From Microbacteriaceae bacterium 3FA27C10 (GTDB lineage: Bacteria; Actinomycetota; Actinomycetes; Actinomycetales; Microbacteriaceae): 64,000 nucleotides of DNA. The stretch is from contig SCNI01000001.1 of the NCBI GenBank assembly GCA_005502775.1, forward strand, positions 124,001 to 188,000. The letters run 5' to 3'. Both the position numbers and the translations under genes were made by a program. Shown piece after piece: positions 9,249 through 20,174 of the stretch (positions are counted from its first letter, which is position 1; each line of letters opens with the position of its first letter). The notes under the pieces were generated by a model, which did no database searches, had not been told where the DNA came from, and saw only the letters and a list, made by a program, of their open reading frames with translations.

Positions 9249-10517
9249 TCAGCGCACGACAGGACTCTGCGGGCTCGACACGTCGTACTCCACGGCGCGC
9301 GCCGGATCCTGGGTGGGGATGAGCTTCGACAGGATGACCGCCTTGAGCTCGGACTGCTCCGCGCTCCCCCACACCACGCGCTGACCGACGCCGGTCATCA
9401 CGAAGGTCACGCTGTCGGGCGTGGTGCCGCTGATGCGGTCGACCTGGCCGAGCAGCGCATCCGGCAGCGACATCAGCACCGACGCGGCGGCCTGGAAGCC
9501 GGGGCTGCCGATCTGCGTTCCGGTGAGGTCGAGAAGGGGGAACCCCGGGATGCGCGCCGCATCCTGCTGCACCGTCACACCGGCGGCGTCGATGAGGTCG
9601 AAGCCGGTGGCGGTCTGCACGACGGCCACCGGCCGGCGCTCGACCACCTTGATCGCGAGCGTGTCGGGCGGCCTCGCCTCGACCGAGTACGACTCGACGA
9701 GCGGGAACTGCGCGAGGTCGCTCTGGATGGCGCCGTAGTCGACGAGGGCGAGCGGCCGGCCGAGCTGGTCGCCGAGTGCGGTCGTGACCGCGGCGGGATC
9801 GAGCCGCGACGTGCCCTCCACCGCGATCGTGCGCACGGCGAGCAGCGGCGAATAGGCCGCGAGCAGCACGACGAGCACGAGCCCCACCACCGAGGCGCCC
9901 GCCACGAGCCAGGCCATGCGGCGGCGGCGCGAGCGCTGCGTGAAGCGGCGGGCCTCGGCGCGCTCGTACCGGCGGCGCACCCGGCTGGCTTTGCGGAGTT
10001 CCCGGCGCGCGTCACCGGTGACACGGGTGCCGGAGGAGCGCGGCGGCGTCGGCGGACGCTTGCCCCCGTCGGTGAGCGGAAAGCCGGAGCCGCCGATCGG
10101 CGCCGTCTGGTCGACGTCGCCAGCCGCACGGGAGGGCGCCGATCCGGCACCCGATGATCCCGCGCCCCGCGCACCGGCGCTCGTCGCTCCTGCACCCCGC
10201 GCACCCGAGCCGGAGCCGGCACCGGCGGAATCTGACGCCCGCGCACCGGCGCCGGCCCGGATCCCGCGGCCGGATGCCCGACTCGGCGCCGCTGTGATCG
10301 GAATGGTCTGCGCTTGGTCATCCACACCGCGAGCAGCCGAGCCGTCAGCAGCCGAGCCGCCGCCACCCGAACGCCGGCGTGTGGAGTCCTTCACCGCATC
10401 CTGCAGCGATGCCGAGGGCGCATTGGGCCGCTTGCGCCCCCTCGAGGACGCCGGCGGAGGCGACGCGGGCGGATCGGCCGGCGGCGGAGGCGGCGTGATG
10501 CCCGGTGGTCGTTTCAC
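9249..10517 (-). CDS. ftsQ: Cell division protein FtsQ with long disordered N-terminus
   Basis: 422 aa bitopic membrane protein of the divisome. Unusual cytoplasmic N-terminus of about 200 residues, made of Pro-, Gly-, Ser- and Ala-rich low-complexity sequence and then a very basic stretch. One transmembrane helix lies at about 201-221. The extracytoplasmic POTRA domain follows ([12 protein letters not shown] onward) and then the FtsQ beta domain. Typical FtsQ is about 270-330 aa. The GTG start overlaps the murC stop in a GTGA (10514-10517), so it is translationally coupled. Confidence 0.92.
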   Translation of the reverse strand: MKRPPGITPPPPPADPPASPPPASSRGRKRPNAPSASLQDAVKDSTRRRSGGGGSAADGSAARGVDDQAQTIPITAAPSRASGRGIRAGAGARASDSAGAGSGSGARGAGATSAGARGAGSSGAGSAPSRAAGDVDQTAPIGGSGFPLTDGGKRPPTPPRSSGTRVTGDARRELRKASRVRRRYERAEARRFTQRSRRRRMAWLVAGASVVGLVLVVLLAAYSPLLAVRTIAVEGTSRLDPAAVTTALGDQLGRPLALVDYGAIQSDLAQFPLVESYSVEARPPDTLAIKVVERRPVAVVQTATGFDLIDAAGVTVQQDAARIPGFPLLDLTGTQIGSPGFQAAASVLMSLPDALLGQVDRISGTTPDSVTFVMTGVGQRVVWGSAEQSELKAVILSKLIPTQDPARAVEYDVSSPQSPVVR

Positions 10518-11953
10518 GCGCCGGCCGACTCCTCGTCGCCCGCGGGGAGCGAGCCCGCTTCGCTCGCCCGCTCGAGCGAGGCGAGCAGTTGGGGCACGAG
10601 CAGGTTCACGTCGCCGCAGCCGAGGGTGATCACGAAGTCGCCGGGCCGCACGGTCTCGGCCATGAAGTCGGCCGCACGCTGCCAGTCGTCGATGTAGGCG
10701 ACGTGCGAGGGGTCGGCGAAGCGCTCCGACACGAGCGCCCCTGTGACACCGGGGACCGGGTCTTCCCGGGCGCCGCAGACGTCGAGCACGATGGTGAAGT
10801 CGGCCGTGCGCTCGAGGGTCTCCGCGAACTCGCCGGCCATGAGCTGGGTGCGGCTGTAGAGATGGGGCTGGTGCACGGCGATGATGCGGCCTTCGCCCAC
10901 CACGGTGCGCGCGGCCGTGAGCGCCGCAGCCACCTCGGTGGGGTGGTGGGCGTAGTCGTCGTAGACGCTCACGCCGCCGACGGTCCCGTGCAGTTCGAAG
11001 CGCCGCCCGGTGCCACCGAAGGAGCCGACCGCGGCGATCGCCGCATCCGGAGCGAAACCGAGACCCACGAGCACCGCCACGGCTCCGGCCGCGTTGATGG
11101 CATTGTGGTGGCCGGGCACGCGCAGGGTTCCCGGGTAGCTGACGCCCTCGTGGTCGATGACGTAGCTCACCGGCCCCTCGGTGACGATGGAGTGCACGCG
11201 GAAATCGGCCTCCGCCGCCTCCCCGAAGGTGAGCACACGCGGATGCTGCACCCGCGACGACACGCGCAGGGCCCCGGCGTCGTCGGAGGAGATCACGACG
11301 AGCTCCGAGGCGGCGTCGGCGAAGCGCACGAAGGCGTCCTCGACGGCCTCCACCGATCCGTAGTGGTCGAGGTGGTCGGGGTCGACGTTCGTGATGAGCG
11401 CCACCGCGGTGTCGTAGAGCAGGAACGAGCCGTCGGACTCGTCGGCCTCCACCACGAAGATCCCGCCGTCGCCGAGCGCGGAGCTCGTGCCGAGCTCGGA
11501 GATCACGCCGCCGTTGACGAAGCTGGGCTCCTGCTCGAGCTCGAGCAGCCCGGTCACGATCATGCCGGTCGAGGTGGTCTTGCCGTGCGCGCCGGCCACG
11601 GCCACCAACCGCTGCCGGTTGACGAGCCAGGCGAGGGCCTGAGATCGGTGCAGGATGGTGAGCCCCCGCTCCTTGGCCAGCAGGTACTCCGGGTTGTCGG
11701 GCCAGAGCGCGCTGGTCACCACGAGGGTGTCGGCCTCGCCCACGTTGGCGGCGTCGTGACCGACCGCCACCGGGATGCCGAGGGCGCGCAGCTTTCCGGC
11801 GGTCTTCGAGTCGCTGCGGTCGGAGCCGGTCACCGTGAGACCGGAGGCCTTGAACAGGCGCGCGATTCCGCTCATGCCCGCTCCCCCGATGCCCACGAAG
11901 TGCACGGCTCCCAGTTCGGCGGGGATCTCGATGTCGAGGTCGGGCTTGATCAC
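10514..11953 (-). CDS. murC: UDP-N-acetylmuramate--L-alanine ligase
   Basis: 479 aa cytoplasmic Mur ligase that adds the first amino acid of the stem peptide to UDP-MurNAc with ATP. The Rossmann-like N-terminal motif GIGGAGMSG is at 21-29, followed by a P-loop GAHGKTTST and central ENDH-equivalent and C-terminal ligase domains. GTG 11953 is preferred because [11 protein letters not shown] starts the conserved domain just downstream of a GAAAGAG site; longer readings run into the murG-murC gap. The 79-base gap to murG is the largest within the mur segment. Confidence 0.95.
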   Translation of the reverse strand: MIKPDLDIEIPAELGAVHFVGIGGAGMSGIARLFKASGLTVTGSDRSDSKTAGKLRALGIPVAVGHDAANVGEADTLVVTSALWPDNPEYLLAKERGLTILHRSQALAWLVNRQRLVAVAGAHGKTTSTGMIVTGLLELEQEPSFVNGGVISELGTSSALGDGGIFVVEADESDGSFLLYDTAVALITNVDPDHLDHYGSVEAVEDAFVRFADAASELVVISSDDAGALRVSSRVQHPRVLTFGEAAEADFRVHSIVTEGPVSYVIDHEGVSYPGTLRVPGHHNAINAAGAVAVLVGLGFAPDAAIAAVGSFGGTGRRFELHGTVGGVSVYDDYAHHPTEVAAALTAARTVVGEGRIIAVHQPHLYSRTQLMAGEFAETLERTADFTIVLDVCGAREDPVPGVTGALVSERFADPSHVAYIDDWQRAADFMAETVRPGDFVITLGCGDVNLLVPQLLASLERASEAGSLPAGDEESAGA

Positions 11954-12032
11954 GGGTTCACGCTCTTTCGGGGCAGTCTGACGAGGGTTCCGGATGCGCG
12001 GGGCGGCCGCACATCCCTCCTCAACGTTACGC

Positions 12033-13130
12033 TCACGCCGAGCCCCCGGGGCGCAGCGCCCGGTCGACGAGCGCGGCGAGGCGGGCGGCCCCGTCGGCGA
12101 TGCCCACCCGGCGGGCCGCGGCGGCCATGGTGTCGATGCGCGCGCGATCGGCCAGGAGCGGCAGCACCTCGCGGTCGACCCAGGCCGGCACGAACTCGGC
12201 GTCGGCCACCAGCACCGCCCCACCGGCGCCCACCAGATCGGCGGCGTTGAAGCGCTGCTCGCCGTTGCCGACGGGGTAGGGCACGAGCACCGCGGGCACG
12301 CCGAGCGCGCCGAACTCCGAGAGCGTGGAGGCTCCGGCCCGGGAGAGCGCGAAGTCGGCCACCGCGAGAGCGAGATCCATGCGATCGCAGTAGTCGAGGA
12401 AGACGTACCCGGCCACGCCCGGGTCGCCCACCTCGGCGCGATCGCCCGCGATGTGCAGGACGTTCCAGCCGGCGTCCACGAGGGCGCGGGCCGAGGCGTG
12501 CACGGTCGCGTTGATGCGCCGGGCTCCGAGCGATCCGCCGGTCACGAGCAGGGTCGGGCGTGCCGGGTCGAGCCCGAACAGCGCGTGGGCCGAAGCGGCC
12601 GCGGCGGCTCGCGCCCCGGCATCGGCCAGCGCCGTGATCTCGGCGCGCAGGGGCATGCCCACGAGCTCGGCGTGCCGGAGCTTCGTCGAGGCGAAGGTCA
12701 CGCCCACCCAGGGCGAGAAGCGGGCACCCAGCCGGTTGGCGAGCCCGGGCTTCGCGTTGCCCTCGTGGATGACGAACGGGATGCGCGCACGCCGCGCCCC
12801 GAGGTAGCCCGGCGCGGAGGCGTAGCCGCCGAAGCCCACGACCACGTCGATGCCGCGCTCGCGCACGATGCCGGCCACCTGGTCGACCGTGCGGCGCAGT
12901 CCTCCCGGAAAGCGCAGGGCGGCACCGTTCGGTCGGCGCGGGAAGGGCAGCTTCGCAATGGTGAGCAGCTCGTAGCCGCGCGCGGGCACGAGCCGGGCCT
13001 CGAGGCCCTCGGCGGTGCCGAGCACCACGATCTCGGCCGCGGGGTCGCGCCGGCGCAATTCGTCGGCCGTGGCGAGCAGGGGGTTCACGTGACCCGCCGT
13101 GCCGCCGCCGGCCAGGAGGTAGCGCGTCAT
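12033..13130 (-). CDS. murG: UDP-GlcNAc:lipid I N-acetylglucosaminyltransferase MurG
   Basis: 365 aa peripheral membrane GT-B transferase that converts lipid I to lipid II on the inner face. The N-terminal glycine loop GGGTAGH is at 8-14, and FGGYASAPG and [12 protein letters not shown] lie in the acceptor-binding half. The donor-binding half shows TGGSLGA and [11 protein letters not shown] followed by PAVLVPYP. The ATG at 13130 overlaps the ftsW stop in ATGA. The usual IHEQN motif reads IHEGN here, a mild variant. Confidence 0.95.
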   Translation of the reverse strand: MTRYLLAGGGTAGHVNPLLATADELRRRDPAAEIVVLGTAEGLEARLVPARGYELLTIAKLPFPRRPNGAALRFPGGLRRTVDQVAGIVRERGIDVVVGFGGYASAPGYLGARRARIPFVIHEGNAKPGLANRLGARFSPWVGVTFASTKLRHAELVGMPLRAEITALADAGARAAAAASAHALFGLDPARPTLLVTGGSLGARRINATVHASARALVDAGWNVLHIAGDRAEVGDPGVAGYVFLDYCDRMDLALAVADFALSRAGASTLSEFGALGVPAVLVPYPVGNGEQRFNAADLVGAGGAVLVADAEFVPAWVDREVLPLLADRARIDTMAAAARRVGIADGAARLAALVDRALRPGGSA

Positions 13131-14458
13131 CGGCGCCCGATCCGGCTGAGGCGGGCGCGGAGAGCCGACCCGGCCCGCGCATCCGGAGCATCGCCACCCA
13201 CCACGGCTTCGGGCTCGCGCTGTGCCGACTCGAGGGCGTTGTGGCGCGCGACCGCGAGCACGACGCCGATGGCCGCGAGGGTCGTGACGAGCGCAGAACC
13301 GCCCGAGGAGATGAGCGGCAACGGCACTCCGAGCACGGGCAGCAGCCCGAGCACCACGGCGATGTTCACGAAGGCCTGACCGATCAGCCACACCATCACG
13401 GAACCCGTGACGACCTTGGAGAAGATGTCGTGGGAGGAACGGATGATGCGCACGAACGAGACCGCGAGCGCGATGAACAGCAGAAGCACGACGATGGCGC
13501 CGACGAGCCCGAGCTCCTCGCCGATGATGGCGAAGATGTAGTCGTTGTCGGCGGCGGGCAGCCACGACCACTTGGCCCGCGAGTTGCCGAGGCCCACGCC
13601 GAACACCCCGCCGCCGGCGAGGGCCCACTGGCCGTGCTGGGCCTGCCAGTCGAGGCCTTGGTAGTCGCCGCTGCCGCCGTTGAGGAACGACATGACACGC
13701 GTCGAGCGGCTCGTGCTCGAGAAGGCCTTGATCAGCGCGAGCACCGCGAACCCGAGGAGCGGGATGATGAACATCCGCAGCTTGATGCCCGCGAAGAACA
13801 GCGCACCGAAGACCAGGCCCGCCATGATCATCACCGTGCCGAGGTCGCCGCCGAGCAGCACGATCGAGATCGCCCCGCCGGCGACCGGCAGGATCGGGAT
13901 GACGACGTGCCCGAACTTGCCGAGCAGCGGCTCCTTCTTGGCGAGGATGGCCCCCGTCCACACCACGAGGGCGAGCTTCACGAGCTCGGAGGGCTGGAAG
14001 GAGAACCCGGCCACCGTGATCCAGTTGAGGTTGCCGCCCACCGAGACACCGAGCGGTGTGAATACGAGGAACTGGATGCCCACGGCCACGAAGATGCCGA
14101 CCCAGGCCCAGCGTTTCATGAAGCTGATCGGCAGGCGCGAGATCACGAGCATCAGCGGCACTCCGAGCAGCGCGAACATGCCCTGCTTGAAGAACACGCT
14201 GAAGAAGTTCTGGCCCGAGGTGTAGGCGTCGATCGAGCTCGACGAGAGCACCATCACGAGACCGAGGAGCACCAGGAAGAGGGTCGTGCCGAGCAGCAGG
14301 AAGTAGTTGCTCGACTCGGCGGTGAACACCTGGCCGAGCGAGATGCGGGCGGAGTGGCCAGCGCCGATCCCGTCGCCGCTACCGGTTCCGCTGCCCCTAC
14401 CGGGTGCGCTGCCCTTACTCTGGCCGAAGCGCGGGAGGGTTCGGGAGGGAGTCGTCAC
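13127..14458 (-). CDS. ftsW: Peptidoglycan glycosyltransferase FtsW (SEDS family)
   Basis: 443 aa polytopic membrane protein of the septal SEDS polymerase family, partner of FtsI. About ten transmembrane segments are visible. Characteristic pieces are FQPSELVKLALVVW, the LLGGDLGTVMIM segment, and PLPLISSGGSALV near the C-terminus. A Gly/Ser-rich cytoplasmic N-terminus (about 1-35) precedes the first helix. The GTG start lies inside the 3' end of murD, a 44-base overlap that suggests coupling. Confidence 0.94.
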   Translation of the reverse strand: MTTPSRTLPRFGQSKGSAPGRGSGTGSGDGIGAGHSARISLGQVFTAESSNYFLLLGTTLFLVLLGLVMVLSSSSIDAYTSGQNFFSVFFKQGMFALLGVPLMLVISRLPISFMKRWAWVGIFVAVGIQFLVFTPLGVSVGGNLNWITVAGFSFQPSELVKLALVVWTGAILAKKEPLLGKFGHVVIPILPVAGGAISIVLLGGDLGTVMIMAGLVFGALFFAGIKLRMFIIPLLGFAVLALIKAFSSTSRSTRVMSFLNGGSGDYQGLDWQAQHGQWALAGGGVFGVGLGNSRAKWSWLPAADNDYIFAIIGEELGLVGAIVVLLLFIALAVSFVRIIRSSHDIFSKVVTGSVMVWLIGQAFVNIAVVLGLLPVLGVPLPLISSGGSALVTTLAAIGVVLAVARHNALESAQREPEAVVGGDAPDARAGSALRARLSRIGRR

Positions 14459-15953
14459 CGTCAGTACCTCCCACGTGCCTGCGCACCGCCTCCGCGAATC
14501 GGGTTCCTCGGTCGGCGTAGTCTGCGAACTGGTCCATCGACGCCGCGGCTGGTGCGAGCAGCACCACGTCTCCGGGCCGAGCCGCCGCGGCCGCGAGAGC
14601 GACCGCCACGGACATTACGTCACCAGTCTCTTCGTGGTCGACCTCGAACAGCGGCAGCTCGGGGGCGTGTCGCCGGATGGACGAGATCACCTCGTCGCGG
14701 TCGACGCCGATCACCACGACGGCCCGCACCCGCTCCTGCCCCGGGCCGAGGGATGCCTGCACCAACGGGTCGATGTCGACACCCTTCAGCAAGCCGCCCA
14801 CCACCCACACGATCGAGGGGTAGGCCCGCAGCGAGGCGGCCGCCGCGTGCGGATTCGTGGCCTTGGAGTCGTCGACCCAGGTCACTCCCCCTGCTGTCAC
14901 GACGTGCTCGATGCGGTGCCGGTCGAGCGTGAAGACCGCCAGCGCGGCCCGCACCGCCTCGACCGAGACCCCGTAGCTCCGCGCGAGGGCGGCGGCGGCG
15001 AGCACGTCGGCGACCGTGTGCGGGGCGCCGAGTCCGCGCATCCGGAGTTCGTCGACGGTGGCGATCTCGAGGGCCGAGTCGCGCCGCTCCTCCAGGAACG
15101 CGCGGTCGCAGAGGATGCCGTCGACCACGCCGAAGTCGCTCGGCCCGGGCACGCCGAGACCGAAGCCCACCGCGCGGGCGCCCTCGACCACCTCGGCGTC
15201 CTCCACCATGCGCCGGGTCAGCTCGTCGGCCTTGTTGTACACGCAGGCCACCTGCGTGTTCGTGTACACGCGCGCCTTCGCCGCGGCGTAGGCCTCGAAG
15301 GAGCCGTGCCAGTCGAGGTGGTCGTCGGCCACGTTCAGCACCACCGAGGCGTAGGGCGACATGCTCGAGGTGGAGTGCAGCTGATAGCTCGAGAGCTCCA
15401 CCACGAGCACGTCGAAGCCCTGCGGGTCGCGGATGGCGTCGAGCACCGGGATGCCGATGTTGCCGCACGGCGCCACCCGGTGGCCGGCGGCGAGCAGCAT
15501 CGATGCGGTGAGCTGAACCGTGGTGGTCTTGCCGTTGGTGCCGGTGACGGCGATCCAGTCGGCGGGTCGTCCTGTGGTCGCGTCGACCACCTTGTCGCGG
15601 AGCCGCCAGGCGAGCTCCACGTCGCCCCACACCGGGATGCCCTGCTCGCCCGCCCAGACCAGCAGCGCGTCGTCGGGGTGGTAGCCCGGTGAGGCCACCA
15701 CGAGCTCCGGATCGAGGTCGGCCAGCTCGGCGGGGATCTCGCCCGCCGGCGCCAGCACGAGCCGCGCACCGATCACGGGAACGAGGTCGGCGTACTTCTG
15801 CTGGGCCTTCTCGGCCACCACGAGAACGGATGCGCCGAGCTCGGTGAGCGTGTCGGCCACCGAGAACCCCGTGATGCCCAGGCCGAGCACCGCCACCCGG
15901 AGTCCCGCCCAGTCGGCATGCCAGCTGGTGAGCTCGTCGAGGGAACGGCGCAT
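14415..15953 (-). CDS. murD: UDP-N-acetylmuramoyl-L-alanine--D-glutamate ligase
   Basis: 512 aa cytoplasmic ligase adding D-Glu (second stem-peptide residue). It has an N-terminal dinucleotide-like fold (VAVLGLGITGFS), ATP P-loop VTGTNGKTTT, the Mur signature VELSSYQL, and DRHRIEHV with WVDDSKATNP in the C-terminal domain. In some bacteria with B-type peptidoglycan the second position carries modifications, but this enzyme looks typical. The ATG at 15953 shares one base with the mraY stop (TGATG). Confidence 0.95.
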   Translation of the reverse strand: MRRSLDELTSWHADWAGLRVAVLGLGITGFSVADTLTELGASVLVVAEKAQQKYADLVPVIGARLVLAPAGEIPAELADLDPELVVASPGYHPDDALLVWAGEQGIPVWGDVELAWRLRDKVVDATTGRPADWIAVTGTNGKTTTVQLTASMLLAAGHRVAPCGNIGIPVLDAIRDPQGFDVLVVELSSYQLHSTSSMSPYASVVLNVADDHLDWHGSFEAYAAAKARVYTNTQVACVYNKADELTRRMVEDAEVVEGARAVGFGLGVPGPSDFGVVDGILCDRAFLEERRDSALEIATVDELRMRGLGAPHTVADVLAAAALARSYGVSVEAVRAALAVFTLDRHRIEHVVTAGGVTWVDDSKATNPHAAAASLRAYPSIVWVVGGLLKGVDIDPLVQASLGPGQERVRAVVVIGVDRDEVISSIRRHAPELPLFEVDHEETGDVMSVAVALAAAAARPGDVVLLAPAAASMDQFADYADRGTRFAEAVRRHVGGTDGDDSLPNPPALRPE

Positions 15954-17047
15954 CAGCGGGAGAGCCACTCGAGGTAGAACGACCCCACCGCTCCGGCCAC
16001 GAAGAGCCCGGCGATGATCCAGAACCGCACCACGATCGTGACCTCGGCCCAGCCCTTCATCTCGAAGTGATGATGCAGCGGGCTGGCCCGCCAGATGCGT
16101 TTGCCCTTGGTGAGCTTGAAGTAGGTCAGCTGCACGGCCACCTGGCCGGCCACGATCACGAAGATGCCGCCGATCAGGATGAGCAGCAGTTCCGTGCGGG
16201 CGAGGATGGCGAGAGCCGCGAGCGCGCCGCCGAGGGCGAGCGAGCCCGTGTCGCCCAGGAAGATCTTGGCCGGGTTGGTGTTCCACCAGAGGAACCCGAT
16301 CAGGGCGCCCACCACGGTGGCCGCCACGGTGGCGAGGTCGAGAGGGTCGCGGATGTCGTAGCACTTGGCCACCGCGTCGGCCGCGAGCTTCGCGCTCTGG
16401 CAGGACTGGTTGAACTGCCAGAACCCGATGATCACGAAGGAGCCGATGGCGAGGATGCTCGAGCCGGGCGCCAAGCCGTCGAGCCCGTCGGTGAGGTTCA
16501 CCCCGTTCGAGGTCGCCATCACGATCACGCAGATCCAGATGACGAAGGCGATCACGCCGGCGATCAGGCCCCAGGAGAGGAAGTCGAACGGCAGGTCGCG
16601 GATGAACGAGATCTGCGTCGAGGCCGGCGTCTCCCCGGCCTTGTTCGGGAACTGGATCGCCAGCAGCGCGAACACGATGCCCACGATGACCTGCCCGGAG
16701 ATCTTCGCCCACGGCGTGAGCCCGAGGCTCCGCTCCTTGTGCACCTTCAGGAAGTCGTCGATGAAGCCCACGATGCCGAGCCCCGTCATCAGGAACAGCA
16801 CCAGCAGACCCGAGACCGTGGGCGGCTCCTGAGTGAGCAAAGCCGAGACGAAGTAGCCGAAGAGCACCGCGAGGATGATGACGATGCCGCCCATGGTGGG
16901 CGTTCCGCGCTTCACGTGGTGCGCATCCGGGGTGTCCATGTTGATGAACTGGCCCCAGGCGAAGCGCTTGAACATGCGGATGAAGACGGGCGTCAGGAAG
17001 AGCGAGAACGCCAGCGAGAGCGAGGCCGAGGTCAGCAGTGTGATCAT
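15953..17047 (-). CDS. mraY: Phospho-N-acetylmuramoyl-pentapeptide transferase MraY
   Basis: 364 aa integral membrane enzyme that moves phospho-MurNAc-pentapeptide onto undecaprenyl phosphate to form lipid I. About ten transmembrane helices. Catalytic and Mg-binding motifs: [29 protein letters not shown], and [12 protein letters not shown], plus the HHHFE sequence near the C-terminus ([11 protein letters not shown]). The ATG overlaps the murF stop (ATGA), and its stop overlaps murD. Confidence 0.96.
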   Translation of the reverse strand: MITLLTSASLSLAFSLFLTPVFIRMFKRFAWGQFINMDTPDAHHVKRGTPTMGGIVIILAVLFGYFVSALLTQEPPTVSGLLVLFLMTGLGIVGFIDDFLKVHKERSLGLTPWAKISGQVIVGIVFALLAIQFPNKAGETPASTQISFIRDLPFDFLSWGLIAGVIAFVIWICVIVMATSNGVNLTDGLDGLAPGSSILAIGSFVIIGFWQFNQSCQSAKLAADAVAKCYDIRDPLDLATVAATVVGALIGFLWWNTNPAKIFLGDTGSLALGGALAALAILARTELLLILIGGIFVIVAGQVAVQLTYFKLTKGKRIWRASPLHHHFEMKGWAEVTIVVRFWIIAGLFVAGAVGSFYLEWLSR

Positions 17048-18576
17048 GAGTCCGCCTCCGCGACCGGACCCGGCTGGGCGGGCAGGGCGACGCGCTCGGA
17101 CTGGGCGATGCGGTCGCCGAGAAAGCGCAGCCCGGCCGAGTTCGACGACTTCACCAGGATCAGGTCGTTCGGCTGCAGATCGGCCATGACGAGCTCGAAG
17201 GCCTCGTCGGCGGTCTCGACGAAGAACGCCTCGCTGCCCCAGGAGCCCTCGTGCTCCGCGGCGAGGTGCAGGGCGCGGGCGCCCTCCCCCACCACGTACA
17301 GCTTCTTGATGTTCAGGCGCACCACCATGCGGCCGATGCGGTCGTGCTCCTCGACGGCGTAGGGGCCGAGCTCGCTCATCTCACCGAGGACGGCCACGGT
17401 GCGCTGCTCGGGCGTGGCGATCTGCGCGAGGGTCTTCAGGGCGGCGGCCATCGAGTCGGGGCTGGCGTTGTAGGCGTCGTTGATCACGCGCACGCCGTCG
17501 TTGCCGCCCAGGACCTCCATGCGCCAGCGTTCGGCACGGGTCACGGTCTCCAGGGCGGCGACGATGTCGTCGATGCCCACCCCGAGCTCGAACGCGGCCG
17601 CGGAGGCGGCGAGGGCGTTCGTGACGTGGTGCTCGCCGAGCACGGCGAAGTGGACCGTACGGGAAACGTCCTCGCCTTCGGGGCCGCCCGGCAGATGCAG
17701 CGTGAAGGTGGTTCCCGCCGCCGTGGCCTCGATGTCGGTCGCGCGAACGGAGGCCTCCTCCGAGAGGCCGAACCAGCGCACGCGCGCGGCGGTCTTCTCG
17801 GCCATGCCGGCGACGCGCTGGTCGTCGCGGTTGAGCACCGCGACATCCGTGGGCTCGAGGTCCTGCACCATCTCGGTCTTGGTGGCGAGCGTGGTCTCGA
17901 TGCCGCCGAACTCGCCGGCGTGAGCGAGCCCCACAGTGAGCACGACGCCCACGTCGGGCTTCGCCATGCGGATGAGGCGGGTGATCTCGCCCTTGCCGCT
18001 CGCGCCCATCTCGGCGACGAGGAAGCGCGACGAGGAGGTGAGCTTGAGCATCGTGAGGGGCGCGCCCACCTCGTTGTTGAAGGAGTCGCGTGGAGCCACG
18101 GTCTCGCCCACGCGCTCGAGGATCGCCCGCAGCAGGTTCTTGGTGGTGGTCTTGCCGTTCGAGCCCGTGATGCCGACGATCTTCAGCCCGCCGTCGCGGG
18201 GGTCGCCGGATGCGCGCACGCGCTTCACGACCTCGGTCGCGAAATGCCCGAGCGCGAGCACCGAGTCGGTCACCACGATCTGGGGGACGGTCAGCGCCGG
18301 TCCGTGTTCTGCGGCGAAGACGTGCTCCACCACCACGAGCGAAGCGCCCGCGGCGACCGCCGGCTCCACGAAGCGGTGCCCGTCGTCGAACTCACCGCGC
18401 TTGGCCACGAAGATGTCCCCCGGGCCGATCAGGCGCGAGTCGGTGTCGACGACGCCGTTCACCACGGTCTCCGGCGTGAAGCCGGCCGCGGACGCCGCGT
18501 CGTTCAGCACGAGTTCGCCCTGGAGCGCTTCGGCGATCTCGGTCAGTGTGAGGTCGAGCATGTGTGTCAGAGCCAT
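17044..18576 (-). CDS. murF: UDP-MurNAc-tripeptide--D-alanyl-D-alanine ligase
   Basis: About 510 aa cytoplasmic ligase adding the D-Ala-D-Ala dipeptide. P-loop [12 protein letters not shown], then [23 protein letters not shown], and VLGEMSELG. Two starts are plausible: ATG 18576 (MALTHML), overlapping murE by 10 bases, and ATG 18561 ([13 protein letters not shown]). The second matches the usual family N-terminus and leaves a 5-base gap to murE, with a GGATGG about 11 bases upstream. Confidence 0.93.
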   Translation of the reverse strand: MALTHMLDLTLTEIAEALQGELVLNDAASAAGFTPETVVNGVVDTDSRLIGPGDIFVAKRGEFDDGHRFVEPAVAAGASLVVVEHVFAAEHGPALTVPQIVVTDSVLALGHFATEVVKRVRASGDPRDGGLKIVGITGSNGKTTTKNLLRAILERVGETVAPRDSFNNEVGAPLTMLKLTSSSRFLVAEMGASGKGEITRLIRMAKPDVGVVLTVGLAHAGEFGGIETTLATKTEMVQDLEPTDVAVLNRDDQRVAGMAEKTAARVRWFGLSEEASVRATDIEATAAGTTFTLHLPGGPEGEDVSRTVHFAVLGEHHVTNALAASAAAFELGVGIDDIVAALETVTRAERWRMEVLGGNDGVRVINDAYNASPDSMAAALKTLAQIATPEQRTVAVLGEMSELGPYAVEEHDRIGRMVVRLNIKKLYVVGEGARALHLAAEHEGSWGSEAFFVETADEAFELVMADLQPNDLILVKSSNSAGLRFLGDRIAQSERVALPAQPGPVAEADS

Positions 18577-20144
18577 CCGTGTTCGTGCAGCGCGTTGCGC
18601 GCGTCGTCCCGAGCAGAGTACGGGATCTGTGTGCCCGCGACCTCGTGGTAGTCCTCGTGGCCCGGTCCGGCGTAGAGGATCACGTCGTCGTCCTGCGCGA
18701 TCGACAACGCCGTGCGGAACGCCGTCGCCGGGTCAGGCACCTCGTAGATCTCGCGCTCGGGAACGGCGGCACGCGCCGCCTCCAGCAGCGTGCGCCGGAT
18801 GGCGGCAGGGTCCTCGTAGCGCGGGTGGAAGTCGGTGATCACCACGGCATCCGCGAGCCGCGCCGCGATCGAGCCCATGTCGGCGCGCTTGGACGGGTCG
18901 CGGTCGCCGTCGGCGCCGAACACCATGATGATGCGGCCGTCGGTGACGCGCCGGATCGACTCGAGCGTCAGGGTGAACGCGTCGGGCGTGTGGCCGTAGT
19001 CGATGTAGACCACGGGGCCACGGTCGCCGGAGATCTTCTCGGCCCGGCCCGGGATGTAGACGTCGATGCCCGGCTCGTGGTCGGGTTCGCCGCGCTCCTC
19101 GTCGGCCGCGCCGCTGAGGGCGTGGGCGATGGCGCCGAGATCGAAGCCCGACTCCACCAGCATCACGATGGCGAGGGCCGCGTTGGCGGCCATGAAGTCG
19201 CCGAGCAAGGGCACCGAGGTGGTGATCTCGCGGTGGTCGGGGCCGCGCAACGAGAAGGTCGTGCGGTCGGGGGTCTCCTCGTCGACCGTGAGCATCCACT
19301 CGGCGTCGGAACCGGCGTCCGTGCTGATCGTGGTGAGCGGGATGCGCGACTCGGCCACCAGCCTGGCTCCCCACTCGTCGTCGACGATCACCACGCCGCG
19401 GCGGGCGCGGTCGGGCTGGAAGAGCTCGCGCTTGGCCGCGAAGTAGGCGTCCATCGTCTCGTAGTCGTCGAGATGGTCGTGGCTGAGGTTCGTGAAGCCC
19501 ACGACGTCGAAGACGATGCCGTCGACCCGGTGCTGGGTGATGGCCTGCGCCGAGACCTCGAGGATGACCGAGCGCACGTGCGCCTCGCGCATCCGGGCGA
19601 GCATCGCGTGGATCTCGGTGGCCTCGGGAGTGGTGAGCTTCGACACGATCACCTCGTCGCCGATCCGGCGCTCGGCGGTGGTGCTGAGCCCGGCCTCGAT
19701 GCCGAGCTGGCGCAGGATCGCCTCGAGGAGGTAGGCCACGCTCGTCTTGCCGTTGGTGCCGGTGACGCCGAACATCGTCGGCGGCTCCTCGCGGGTGCGG
19801 TAGATCCAGGCGGCGAGCTCGCCCAGCGCGAGCCGCGGTTCGGGCGTGACGATCACGGGCAGGCCGGACTCCCGGGCGATCTCGGCGCCCTCGGCGTCGG
19901 TCAGCACGGCGACGGCCCCGGACTGCTTGGCGTCGGCGGCGAAGGCGGCGCCGTGGAAGTGCTTGCCCTTGAGACCCACGTAGAGGTCGCCCGGCATCAC
20001 GTCGCGCGAGGAGATGGTGATGCCGCTCACCACGTCGGAGACCGCGCCGAAAGGCTGTTCGAAACCGAAGTCCTCGACCAGGTGAGGGAGCGATCGCGCG
20101 ATGGGATGCTCCGGTCGTAGTGCCGAAGAAACCCGATCAGCCAC
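18567..20144 (-). CDS. murE: MurE ligase adding the third stem-peptide residue; atypical specificity motif
   Basis: 525 aa cytoplasmic Mur ligase. P-loop VTGTNGKTSVAY, NLSHDHLDDY, and C-terminal GPGHEDYHE are clear family marks. Where diaminopimelate-adding enzymes carry DNPR, this one reads DFHPRYEDP (residues 438-446, bases 18807-18833), and EVSAQAI replaces EVSSHAL. Microbacteriaceae are known for B-type peptidoglycan, in which position 3 is lysine, ornithine, diaminobutyrate or homoserine rather than meso-DAP, so an altered substrate is likely; which one cannot be read here. GTG/ATG start just after ftsI (30-base gap). Confidence 0.93.
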   Translation of the reverse strand: MADRVSSALRPEHPIARSLPHLVEDFGFEQPFGAVSDVVSGITISSRDVMPGDLYVGLKGKHFHGAAFAADAKQSGAVAVLTDAEGAEIARESGLPVIVTPEPRLALGELAAWIYRTREEPPTMFGVTGTNGKTSVAYLLEAILRQLGIEAGLSTTAERRIGDEVIVSKLTTPEATEIHAMLARMREAHVRSVILEVSAQAITQHRVDGIVFDVVGFTNLSHDHLDDYETMDAYFAAKRELFQPDRARRGVVIVDDEWGARLVAESRIPLTTISTDAGSDAEWMLTVDEETPDRTTFSLRGPDHREITTSVPLLGDFMAANAALAIVMLVESGFDLGAIAHALSGAADEERGEPDHEPGIDVYIPGRAEKISGDRGPVVYIDYGHTPDAFTLTLESIRRVTDGRIIMVFGADGDRDPSKRADMGSIAARLADAVVITDFHPRYEDPAAIRRTLLEAARAAVPEREIYEVPDPATAFRTALSIAQDDDVILYAGPGHEDYHEVAGTQIPYSARDDARNALHEHGWL

Positions 20145-20174
20145 TGGTCTCCTTCGTGCTCGGTACGTCGTTGC

